Source: Candidatus Saccharimonadota bacterium
Lineage (GTDB): Bacteria; Patescibacteriota; Saccharimonadia; Saccharimonadales; Saccharimonadaceae
Assembly (NCBI GenBank): GCA_028289015.1
Contig: JAQGHC010000003.1
Coordinates: 1 to 39,012, forward strand
DNA length: 39,012 bases
Direction: 5' to 3'
The position numbers and the translations under genes were made by a program. Under the pieces are notes generated by a model, which worked only from the letters and a program-made list of their open reading frames with translations, was not told the origin of the DNA and searched no databases. Numbering within the stretch: the stretch's first letter is position 1; each line of letters opens with the position of its first letter. Shown here in pieces: positions 15,160 through 22,144 of the stretch.

Positions 15160-15438
15160 TTAAAACTCGTTTAGTTCCTTATCTAACTCGCTAAGGTCTT
15201 TACTGTTGCCTAACTCTACTTGTGTTTCCTCTATGGTGGCCGTAGCTTTGTCGAGATCAGTATTGGTTGTAATTGCCGGTGGTGTTGGAACGTCAGATAC
15301 GGCAGCATTTTCTGTGGCTTTCTTATCCTGGTAGCGGGTGTAGAATGTGTAGCTTAGGAGGCCGGCTGCGATCACGACAACGGCAGCGATGACTATCTCT
15401 GCTATCGAAAATCCCAATTTTGCAGACGGTTTGCGCAT
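15160..15438 (-). CDS. prepilin-like protein (type IV pilin/pseudopilin signal)
   Basis: 92 residues. The N-terminus has a class III prepilin signal: basic leader MRKPSAKL, then G9 followed by FSIAE, giving a mature protein that starts with Phe and carries the conserved Glu at +5, and a helix of about 20 hydrophobic residues. Cleavage by a PilD-type peptidase after G9 is expected. The rest is short, Thr/Asp/Glu-rich and hydrophilic, much smaller than a major pilin, so it is more likely a minor pilin or pseudopilin. It starts 2 bases after the stop of the secreted coiled-coil gene, so the two are translationally coupled. No other pilus gene is in the window. Confidence 0.75.
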   Translation of the reverse strand: MRKPSAKLGFSIAEIVIAAVVVIAAGLLSYTFYTRYQDKKATENAAVSDVPTPPAITTNTDLDKATATIEETQVELGNSKDLSELDKELNEF

Positions 15439-15440
15439 GG

Positions 15441-16151
15441 CTAGTGTTCCTTATTTGTCGCTGCAGAATCATTATTCCGCGTCGCGTTAGCAGATTTAAT
15501 ACCAATGATCAGGTCTTTGATTGATGTTCGATATTCTTTCAATGCGGCTTGAGTTTCTGTCAGGGTATTTTTATAATTTGTTATTGCTGCCTTTGGGTTT
15601 TCACCCTCGCAGTCAAAACTGTTCTTCTGCAAAGCTAAAGCGTCAGCGGCAGCTTTTGCGGCTGTTTTTTTGTCATTCATATTCCCGACTAACGTGTCGT
15701 AGTCTGCAAGCGTATTGCCCTGCGTGACGTAGAATGCCTGGGCACGTTCGGAAATACTATTAAATAGTTCGAGGTGTTTGTCTACCCGTTCAGAAATGCG
15801 AGCGACCCGCTGTTCGATGTTTGGTTTTCTGTCGTTACATATTTGAAGCTTGGATGCGGTCAGTTTTTCATTGGCGGCTTTACGCTGCGGCTTATTCTCT
15901 GCTTCTGTTGCTTTCTGCTGCTCTTTTGCGGCTTCTTCCTCTGCGCGTTTAAGTGCGGGTCGCTCCGAGTTGCCATCCGTCGTCATAGTTTGCTCGGTCT
16001 TGATTCGGATTTCAGTTTTTGTCTTTTGTTCGATCGAACTTCCCTCTTGAGCAGTTGCGATGGGGGTAGTACTGAGGGCGCTAAAAATAATCGCAAGACT
16101 AATCGCAGAGACGATGGCGATTGGCTGTAAAATACGTACTTGGTGTATCAT
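15441..16151 (-). CDS. secreted coiled-coil protein
   Basis: 236 residues from ATG 16151 (GGAAGG 6 bases upstream; the frame runs further but lacks an SD). Residues 1-35 are a signal peptide (basic start, hydrophobic core, TPIATAQEG as probable cleavage region). The mature protein is highly charged: a Lys/Glu/Ala-rich coiled coil (about 65-100), two further helical segments (RVARISERVDKHLELFNSIS; TLTETQAALKEYRTSIKDLI) and two cysteines (about 104 and 180) that may pair outside the cell. No known domain recognised. The gene has a good promoter (16195-16223) and is followed after 2 bases by the prepilin-like gene, suggesting a partner or assembly role for that pilin. Confidence 0.75.
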   Translation of the reverse strand: MIHQVRILQPIAIVSAISLAIIFSALSTTPIATAQEGSSIEQKTKTEIRIKTEQTMTTDGNSERPALKRAEEEAAKEQQKATEAENKPQRKAANEKLTASKLQICNDRKPNIEQRVARISERVDKHLELFNSISERAQAFYVTQGNTLADYDTLVGNMNDKKTAAKAAADALALQKNSFDCEGENPKAAITNYKNTLTETQAALKEYRTSIKDLIIGIKSANATRNNDSAATNKEH

Positions 16152-16194
16152 ATTCAACCTTCCGTAGTTATTTTTATCCAATAATGATACTTGA

Positions 16195-16223
16195 AGTATA
16201 TGCTCTTGGTTATTATTATGCAA
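16195..16223 (-). promoter_or_regulatory. promoter of the coiled-coil/prepilin operon
   Basis: TTGCAT (16218-16223), 17-base spacer, TATACT (16195-16200), minus strand, with a leader of about 37 bases. Confidence 0.75.
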
Positions 16224-16249
16224 ATGGCGCGTAATTACAGCGGTACAGA

Positions 16250-17752
16250 CTAATAGCCGGTGAAGTAATCACAGGTAATATGTTTTGCTTGCATTCCTTT
16301 TAATAATGCTTTTATGTTACTTACCATTTGTGGCGGACCAGATACGTAAACATGCCTATCAGATAGGTCTGGTACGTACGTAGCAATATGGCTAACAGTA
16401 ATGCGCCGTGCATCAATCATCGTCCAGTTACGTTTTTGAGTGGTATCGCTCGTATTTGTTACGACAACGACACGAATACCTGACGCTTCAATAATGTCGA
16501 CATAGGTCAACTCTTCGACACTAGAAACTATGTAAATAAGAATGACGTCTTTTGCCTGATTCGCATCCCGCATATTAAGTAAATGACTGATGAATGGAGT
16601 GATGCCAATGCCTCCGGCGACAAATAACAAAGGCACGCTGGCATCTTTTGGAAGGACAAAATCTCCGCCGATTCCGGTGGCATCAATAGTCATTCCTGGT
16701 AGTATGTCGCGCAAGGCTTTTTTAAAACTGCTCGGCTGCTCATGCATTTTGATACCAAAGCGTACGGTTGAATCACCAGGTGCGCTGACGATGCTAAATA
16801 TGCGTCGTATGCCGCGGCTATCCTTATGGGTATGAGGGATAGTTATCTCCATGTATTGTCCGGCAGTAAATGCTAGTGGCTGACCTGCTGCAAATACATA
16901 CTCTTCACTACTTGGCGATAACCGGCGACGTTCTTTGAACGTTAACTGTAAATGTTTCCTTTGCGTAAATGTAAATGCAATCAAGTTTCCAATAAGCAGA
17001 GCCAGCGCTGGCGAGCTAGAAATCCCACCAATACTTACCGGTATCGCGAATAAGACGGCCACTATTACTCCGATAAGATATCGTTGCCACCTGCGAGGCG
17101 GAAGCGTCAATGGCTCACTCAGCATAAATCCAACAAAGAATAGCAACGGCCAGGATAGCAACGACGTTACGGCTGCAAGTAATGATTGACCATTAAACAT
17201 ACCGACAGTAATGATAAGTGGAATTGCGGTCGCTAGGAACAGGACCCCAAGTGTCAGTCGTCTTGTTTTATATAGAATAAGGAATGCAAATAGCAGCGTT
17301 ACGGGAACTAGTATCGGCGTAGCAATCCACCACGTCGCATGCGTCACGCCTAATATCCCAACGATAACCGCGCCAGCGGCAGCAGGATTAAATATGTGGC
17401 GCCCCTTAATGACAAGAACATACTTCGTCCCCATTGCTATCATTGCAATAAGTGCGAGTGACGCTAAGTCAAGTAGTCTTATTGACGGGCTGAATAAGAA
17501 AAACAAGATGAGCGCCGTAATAAAAGATGATTCGTCATGTGTTCGCACGTTGAACAACCAGCCAAATAAAACGTTAAAGCCGTATGTTGACAGGATTAGG
17601 ACGACAGCGCTAGCGATTAGTTCGAGCGGTGAATAATGCAGGCGGCCTATCAGTGACAGGTAAAGTACAACCCCCCATACGGCCATAAGAGCAACAGACA
17701 ATAATCGATACATCGACATCTGGTTTAAGAATTGATCGACCGCGCGCCTCAT
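16250..17752 (-). CDS. NqrB/RnfD-like membrane protein fused to a ferredoxin-NAD(P) reductase domain
   Basis: 500 residues, two modules. Residues about 1-270 hold 9-10 membrane helices resembling NqrB/RnfD, with the characteristic HIFNPAAAGAV segment. Residues about 272-500 are a cytoplasmic FNR module: FAD-binding RIFSIVSAP (the RxYS-type motif), NAD(P)-binding GGIGITPF and GPPQM, and a C-terminal CDYFTGY. It probably passes electrons from NAD(P)H across the membrane via flavins, or the reverse. The start ATG overlaps the ApbE stop (ATGA), so it is translationally coupled. With ApbE and an FMN-binding protein upstream, this is a complete flavin-based transmembrane electron-transfer operon. 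Confidence 0.88.
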   Translation of the reverse strand: MRRAVDQFLNQMSMYRLLSVALMAVWGVVLYLSLIGRLHYSPLELIASAVVLILSTYGFNVLFGWLFNVRTHDESSFITALILFFLFSPSIRLLDLASLALIAMIAMGTKYVLVIKGRHIFNPAAAGAVIVGILGVTHATWWIATPILVPVTLLFAFLILYKTRRLTLGVLFLATAIPLIITVGMFNGQSLLAAVTSLLSWPLLFFVGFMLSEPLTLPPRRWQRYLIGVIVAVLFAIPVSIGGISSSPALALLIGNLIAFTFTQRKHLQLTFKERRRLSPSSEEYVFAAGQPLAFTAGQYMEITIPHTHKDSRGIRRIFSIVSAPGDSTVRFGIKMHEQPSSFKKALRDILPGMTIDATGIGGDFVLPKDASVPLLFVAGGIGITPFISHLLNMRDANQAKDVILIYIVSSVEELTYVDIIEASGIRVVVVTNTSDTTQKRNWTMIDARRITVSHIATYVPDLSDRHVYVSGPPQMVSNIKALLKGMQAKHITCDYFTGY

Positions 17753-18609
17753 ACAAATAATCCTTCTTTAAATTTTGACGTGTACTCTATGCTCCCGTCG
17801 TGATGCATGCGGAGGTAATGAAAATCGAACGACTGTAATAGTTTTTTTGGGTCGGTGAAGAATAATGCCGTTGCAATACCATCGGCAATCATAGCCTGCT
17901 TTGCAATCACCCACGTGGCAATAATGTCCTGAGTCGGTTGTTTCTCGTGGGGATTAAAAATATGATGCATGCCGCCGCCCCATACCCGGCGATTGCTTGC
18001 CGATGCACACAGGCTGCTATTTTGCACAACTACCGTTCCGATTATTTTTGATGGGTCAAGCGGATGCTCCATGCCGACGATATTTTCCGATAATCCCTTA
18101 TGAATTAGGTCACCGCTCGCGTCGATAACATACTCATTAATGTTATTTCGAATAAGTAATGTACTAATGATATCAATCAATTGCCCTTTTCCTGCGGCGC
18201 CGATATCAAGAGTAATTGGCCTGGTGGTCGTCACTGTCGTGCCGTTCCATTGCATTGTATCATCCCACGAAGGTAGCGCCGGCTGCTCTTGTATCCGCAT
18301 AGAATATTTGGCGTCGTACCCGGCACTCTCGAGCATCGATCCGATTAGTGGCGTCACATGACCGTTCGTGACGTTATATAAGGTGCGATAAAACTCCACC
18401 AGCTCAATGCTGTCATTGGGAAAAGCATATGTTCCAGCCGTCTTTGTCATTTGTGTGACCGTCGAGTCATGCCGAAATCGTGAGTACGTTTTGTCGTACG
18501 ATTCAATTATTGCATGAATGTCATTTACTATTGGGCGGCTTAGCGCCTCCGCAGTCTCTATCTGCCATTTGGTGCCAATTGCGTCAAAGGTGTGTTTATA
18601 TTGCAGCAT
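17749..18609 (-). CDS. apbE: FAD:protein FMN transferase (ApbE)
   Basis: 286 residues. ApbE signatures are present: TLDIGAAGKGQLIDII, EYVIDASGDLIHKG, MHHIFNPHEK and the metal-site region MIADGIATALFF. The enzyme transfers FMN from FAD to a Thr or Ser of a target protein, here most likely the FMN-binding protein encoded just upstream. ATG 18609 overlaps the end of that gene by 14 bases, and its stop overlaps the next start (ATGA), so all three are coupled. Oddity: no signal peptide or lipobox is visible, although most ApbE proteins work outside the membrane; it may act in the cytoplasm before export of the target, or an upstream start may be missed. Confidence 0.93.
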   Translation of the reverse strand: MLQYKHTFDAIGTKWQIETAEALSRPIVNDIHAIIESYDKTYSRFRHDSTVTQMTKTAGTYAFPNDSIELVEFYRTLYNVTNGHVTPLIGSMLESAGYDAKYSMRIQEQPALPSWDDTMQWNGTTVTTTRPITLDIGAAGKGQLIDIISTLLIRNNINEYVIDASGDLIHKGLSENIVGMEHPLDPSKIIGTVVVQNSSLCASASNRRVWGGGMHHIFNPHEKQPTQDIIATWVIAKQAMIADGIATALFFTDPKKLLQSFDFHYLRMHHDGSIEYTSKFKEGLFV

Positions 18610-19066
18610 CGCGCTTAATGCTTTCTAGCGCATCATTAAAGCCATTGGACGTTAATGATGATCCAGCAACGCGCGTTAATTTTACCTCGTCTATACTTTT
18701 ACCAACGACTGATTCTTTGTATCGCGAGGCGAACTTTCTTTGATAGATTTGCGTATCGCCACCCGTTGCGTACTGCTCAAGATTGATATCTTCAATTACT
18801 CCATCCTTAAGCGTCACAGTTATTCCAATAGATTCACTACCGCCAGGCGTGGAATATTGGCCGTCCGAGCCATAGATGCCGTCTTTAAAAGGTGATGCTG
18901 TCTGTCGTGGACTACTGGGGGCTGTCGGCATCGAAGTGGCAGGCTCGTTCGTAGATAGCGGCTCCTGTGTCTGTTTGTCGTTAATCATAGAAACACTGGC
19001 GGTTGCAGCGGCAATCATAACAATAACAATCAAAGCTGCAACTGGCTGGCTGAGTTTATGTTGCAT
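18596..19066 (-). CDS. membrane-anchored FMN-binding domain protein (RnfG/NqrC-like)
   Basis: 156 residues from ATG 19066, chosen because GGGAGGGG lies 10 bases upstream; a GTG at 19090 overlaps no SD. A membrane anchor (about 8-27) is followed by a Thr/Pro/Ser-rich linker and a C-terminal FMN_bind domain (about 60-156): PFKDGIYGSDGQYS, SIGITVTLKDGVIEDI and AGSSLTSNGFNDAL. The last block sits where RnfG/NqrC carry S-G-A-T-x-T-S; here it reads G-S-S-L-T-S, so the flavin acceptor may be Ser rather than Thr. The domain should lie outside the cell. It is the first gene of the operon with ApbE and the NqrB/RnfD-FNR fusion. Confidence 0.85.
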   Translation of the reverse strand: MQHKLSQPVAALIVIVMIAAATASVSMINDKQTQEPLSTNEPATSMPTAPSSPRQTASPFKDGIYGSDGQYSTPGGSESIGITVTLKDGVIEDINLEQYATGGDTQIYQRKFASRYKESVVGKSIDEVKLTRVAGSSLTSNGFNDALESIKRDAAI

Positions 19067-19141
19067 ACGTACTTTACCCCTCCCTATCACCTCATGTCGT
19101 TAATTACTGTCACTGTGTCGTTACTATTAAATGTACACTAT

Positions 19142-19918
19142 TCACTGTCGAATTAATACTTGTTCCGAATGCATCTGCTCATTGGCAATGACATCAAGAA
19201 TAGCGCAAGTATTTGCCATGGATTTTTCAAGCTTTTCTTTCATTTCAGTAAAATAGGGGTTATAGAATAGCATGTCGTGAAATAGTTGGTCGGTGTCGTT
19301 CGCAGATAGCGTTGCTACCTCGATAATGTCGTTAAAGCTTCGTGTCTTGAATGTTATATCAGGGATATCAACGCCTAAAATCAGTTTTGCAAGTGAATAT
19401 GTGAATGCTTGTGAGTAGGCCGTGTCCCTGTCGTGGGCTTCGGGAGTGGTGATAGCGGTAACGATGCCGTATTTTGTCCATAATCCTTGGATGATTTTAA
19501 GGTCCTCATCGCCAACACTTACGGGACATAGCGCCACTTGCATGCCTGCTAAACCTTTTTTTGCGCTGTCAGGGCCGAACATCGGATGCGACCCTAGGAC
19601 ATGCGCATGCGGCAAGTATTGTTGCATTAGTCGTATCGGATAGGTCTTGACCGAGCATAAATCAATCACTACTTGTTTGTTTGTCACGAGTGGCGCGATC
19701 TGTTTTAGGAGAGCTTCTATGGCAGAGATAGGGACGGCAAGAAAAATATAGTCAACAGTCGGCAGGTCTTGTATCTCAAGTATCGTCAGGTTTTTGCCTG
19801 CTGCAAGGTCTCTTTTAGTAGAGTCTGATTCCACAATGTTAACAGTAAAACTATCCCGGCTAAGGTCGGCGAGTAACTCACCGAAGCGGCCGAATCCTAT
19901 GATGGCTATCGATTTCAT
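19142..19918 (-). CDS. tyrA: prephenate/arogenate dehydrogenase-like protein
   Basis: 258 residues from ATG 19918. An N-terminal Rossmann domain (IAIIGFGRFGELL, the GxGxxG NAD(P) site) is followed by FLAVPISAIEALL, VVIDLCSVK, the substrate region GSHPMFGPDSA and a helical C-terminal domain with EAHDRDTAYSQAFTYSLAKL, where His is the expected catalytic residue. It would convert prephenate or arogenate to the tyrosine precursor. No other aromatic-amino-acid gene is in the window, so it may stand alone. An extended -10 box (TGT TATCAT) lies 8 bases before the ATG and no SD is present, suggesting a leaderless mRNA. Confidence 0.9.
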   Translation of the reverse strand: MKSIAIIGFGRFGELLADLSRDSFTVNIVESDSTKRDLAAGKNLTILEIQDLPTVDYIFLAVPISAIEALLKQIAPLVTNKQVVIDLCSVKTYPIRLMQQYLPHAHVLGSHPMFGPDSAKKGLAGMQVALCPVSVGDEDLKIIQGLWTKYGIVTAITTPEAHDRDTAYSQAFTYSLAKLILGVDIPDITFKTRSFNDIIEVATLSANDTDQLFHDMLFYNPYFTEMKEKLEKSMANTCAILDVIANEQMHSEQVLIRQ

Positions 19919-19926
19919 ATCTACTA

Positions 19927-19932
19927 ATGATA
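19927..19932 (-). promoter_or_regulatory. extended -10 box for tyrA
   Basis: TGT TATCAT, 8 bases before the tyrA ATG; no SD between. Confidence 0.45.
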
Positions 19933-19977
19933 ACAAAAAATTACAATAAATATAATTGTAGTGACAAGTAAAGCAAG

Positions 19978-20370
19978 CTACAGGCCTTTGTTATTGATGG
20001 TTGTTTTATTGAGCTGGCCTTTTGGCTCGGGCGTAGAATGCTTTTTCTTGACTATGCAGTACCTTGCCTCGCTTGAGACGATGTCTTCAATTTCTTGAAC
20101 CTGATGCTTGAGTTTAACGATAAACATATCGCGATTAAGGTGTATTTGTCGGTAGCGACTTAATGATATTGGAATACGCGCGGTGCAATTTTCGTCCGAA
20201 CATTCGCACTGAAAGTGTAATTCAACATCGTCATCGCGGACGAGGTGTGGGTTGCCGTCTTCAATATGCATCGCGTCTAGCGTGTCCAAGTCGGCGCCAA
20301 CTTGTTCATTAATGCGGCGAAAGATCATTTCGTTTTCGATTTGACGTCGCTCTGCCACAGATATAGTCAT
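19978..20370 (-). CDS. small Cys-containing conserved hypothetical protein
   Basis: 130 residues from ATG 20370. The frame stays open for 44 codons upstream, but a TGG TATAAT extended -10 (20377-20382) lies 6 bases before this ATG, so the earlier region cannot be coding in that transcript. The centre has FQCECSDENCTARIPISLSR followed by a basic helix and FIVKLKHQ, and a short strand with RYCIVKK near the end. This pattern (C.C.d..C...i.ls...Y) resembles an uncharacterised family common in Actinobacteria, the hosts of Saccharibacteria; the three cysteines could bind a metal. Function unknown; the link is from memory of the motif only. Confidence 0.7.
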   Translation of the reverse strand: MTISVAERRQIENEMIFRRINEQVGADLDTLDAMHIEDGNPHLVRDDDVELHFQCECSDENCTARIPISLSRYRQIHLNRDMFIVKLKHQVQEIEDIVSSEARYCIVKKKHSTPEPKGQLNKTTINNKGL

Positions 20371-20376
20371 GCGACA

Positions 20377-20382
20377 ATTATA
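20377..20382 (-). promoter_or_regulatory. extended -10 box for the 19978-20370 gene
   Basis: TGG TATAAT, 6 bases before ATG 20370, with no SD. Confidence 0.6.
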
Positions 20383-20458
20383 CCAAATTGACCGTGGATA
20401 AGAAAATCCTAGGGATGTCGAATATTCACTGTGATACAAGATGCTTATGCGCGAATGT

Positions 20459-20843
20459 TTAGACCAGCTGTCCAGATTGATAAATGCTATCTTTGAAGAC
20501 ATCAGGGTTCATAAACACGACTTCATTCGCGTCTTCTCTGGCGCCATAGGTGAAAAGATTCATCTCTATCTTATAGACGAGCCATAACAGCCAGACCTCT
20601 TTGAGTTCAAGGTATAAGGTTGCCATGTCGAGCAGTGTTTCGATCAACTCTGCTTTGATGAGTGCTTCTTCATACACCTCACGTCTCAGTGCGTCATGGA
20701 TTGTTTCTTCGTGATCACTACCCCCCGTCCGGGACTGGCCATTGGCTGTCATTTTCCTTTACGACAAGTACTTCACCTTTGTCGTTGCTAATTAGAGCTT
20801 TCAGTGAAACCCTATAAAATGTTGTCGGATATTTTCCACTCAT
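20459..20843 (-). pseudogene. Nudix hydrolase gene with a +1 frameshift in a G6 tract
   Basis: From ATG 20843 the minus strand encodes MSGKYPTTFYRVSLKALISN, then a strand with GEVLVVKEND and WPVPDGG, and stops at once in TAG. One base shifted, the frame continues SDHEETIHDALRREVYEE to a stop at 20459. Joined, it is a 127-residue Nudix protein with a near-complete box (G...E..REV.EE; the usual last Gly is Leu). The shift falls at six consecutive C (20721-20726 on the plus strand); five would restore the frame, and the total length of 385 is one more than a multiple of three. A TATGAT box lies 6 bases before the ATG. Either a recent inactivation, a switchable homopolymer, or a sequencing error. 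Confidence 0.85.
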
Positions 20844-20940
20844 CGATGTATCATAGTAAATCTAGCGGAGGCGGCACAAATGACAATCAATAGCACGCCG
20901 ACTCGGTTATATGCTACGAGGGCGAGCAAACGGGCGGCCG

Positions 20941-21369
20941 CTACTCAGTAGGTGCTGGGTCTTCACCTGCGATGTTAACCATCCAGCGTACGCCAAACTG
21001 GTCATTACACATCCCGAAATGATCGCCCCACGGTGCCTTTTCGAGCGGTAAGGTGACCGTCCCATTAGCCGATAATTTGTCGTAATACTTACGAAGCCTT
21101 GCTTCATCATCGCCGCTGAGGGACATGCTAATATTAGACGTCGTCTGATAGCCCATGCTTGCCGGCGTATCTGATGCCATGATGGTAATGCCGTCATCGG
21201 TTTCTAAGACGGCATGCATGATTTTATTATCCTCGCTGGGGTCTTCGGAAGCGTCGAACTCCTTAAAAGTGTTTAACTGCAGCGCTCCGCCAAAGACCGT
21301 TTGGTAAAATTCCATTGCGTCCTTGGCATTATCTCTAAAGCCGAGATAGGGATTAAGTTGTGTCGCCAT
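20941..21369 (-). CDS. PhnB-like VOC-family protein
   Basis: 142 residues. N-terminal NPYLGFRDNAKDAMEFYQTVFGG, central IMHAVLETDDGITIMASDTP, and C-terminal WGDHFGMCNDQFGVRWMVNI are the marks of the PhnB/'3-demethylubiquinone methyltransferase-like' branch of the glyoxalase/bleomycin-resistance (VOC) fold. These are small metal-binding or ligand-binding dimers of mostly unknown substrate. ATG 21369 has GGAGGGG about 4 bases upstream. It stands alone between the broken Nudix gene and the YedK-type gene, all on the same strand. No evidence here separates an enzyme from a binding protein. Confidence 0.88.
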   Translation of the reverse strand: MATQLNPYLGFRDNAKDAMEFYQTVFGGALQLNTFKEFDASEDPSEDNKIMHAVLETDDGITIMASDTPASMGYQTTSNISMSLSGDDEARLRKYYDKLSANGTVTLPLEKAPWGDHFGMCNDQFGVRWMVNIAGEDPAPTE

Positions 21370-21422
21370 AGCACCCCTCCTTTGTCCTACTATTATTCCT
21401 TTTATTATACGCCTTAAAGATG

Positions 21423-22070
21423 TTAGGCGCTGTTGATGGGCAAAATCAACGTCTGGTCATTGACCATGGCGACATTGACTGCCCTACTGACTTCGAACAG
21501 CCGCAGGGCGTTATCATGGTAGGGCTTGAGGAGCGGCTCGATGTCTTCGCGCTTGTCGGCCGACATCCACTGAGCTTCGTCATCTTTATGGACGATAACC
21601 GGCATGCGATCATGGATAGGTGCCATCTCTTTGTTGGGCGTTGTGGTCAGGATTGAGTAGGTCTGCCAGGCGCGATGATTGTGCTGCCAGCGCGTCCAGA
21701 CGCCGGCAAACATAAACATGCGGGTGTCCTGCGCGTGGATAAAATAGGGCTGCTTGCCGTCGGCTCTCCTTTGCCATTCGTAAAAACCATTGGCTGGGAT
21801 CAGGCATCTAGTCTTAGTAATGAGCGATTTCCATATCGGTTTTTCAAAGACTGATTCGCTCCGAGCATTGATCAATCGAAAGCCAATTTTCTCATCTTTG
21901 GCCCATTCAGGAATCAAGCCCCATCGCATCATCTGTAAGCCGTCTCTAGTAATGACCGGCATGATTTGGGTCGGCGCGGCATTGTAGATTGGTGACATGT
22001 CGAAGTCTTTGGGCACCAAGTACTCATCATATAATTCCTGAAAATCGTATAGTGCATATCTTCCACACAT
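21423..22070 (-). CDS. yedK: SOS-response-associated peptidase, YedK/HMCES type
   Basis: 215 residues, normal length. Catalytic Cys2 immediately follows the start Met (MCGRYALY); further family motifs are YNAAPTQIMPVI, MRWGLIPEWA, NARSESV, RCLIPANGFYEW and APIHDRMPVI. The protein forms a covalent thiazolidine link between Cys2 and abasic sites in single-stranded DNA, protecting them during replication. The start is certain because Cys2 must be the second residue. CATAAT (22077-22082) lies 6 bases before the ATG and no SD is visible, so the mRNA may be leaderless. It is a single gene with no partner needed. Confidence 0.95.
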   Translation of the reverse strand: MCGRYALYDFQELYDEYLVPKDFDMSPIYNAAPTQIMPVITRDGLQMMRWGLIPEWAKDEKIGFRLINARSESVFEKPIWKSLITKTRCLIPANGFYEWQRRADGKQPYFIHAQDTRMFMFAGVWTRWQHNHRAWQTYSILTTTPNKEMAPIHDRMPVIVHKDDEAQWMSADKREDIEPLLKPYHDNALRLFEVSRAVNVAMVNDQTLILPINSA

Positions 22071-22144
22071 ACTATCATTATGCGCTTATTGACGGGGCTA
22101 CGAAATACCAGGAAGGATGATACGGTAGTTCAATGCTACTATGA

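Noticed and set aside
17211-17636. 141-codon plus-strand frame inside the NqrB/RnfD-FNR gene
   Set aside because: Antisense to membrane helices of a well-supported gene, with no signals of its own.
20371-20502. Upstream extension of the 19978-20370 protein to 20502
   Set aside because: It would cross the -10 box and the end of the Nudix pseudogene, and the extra peptide is unlike the conserved core.
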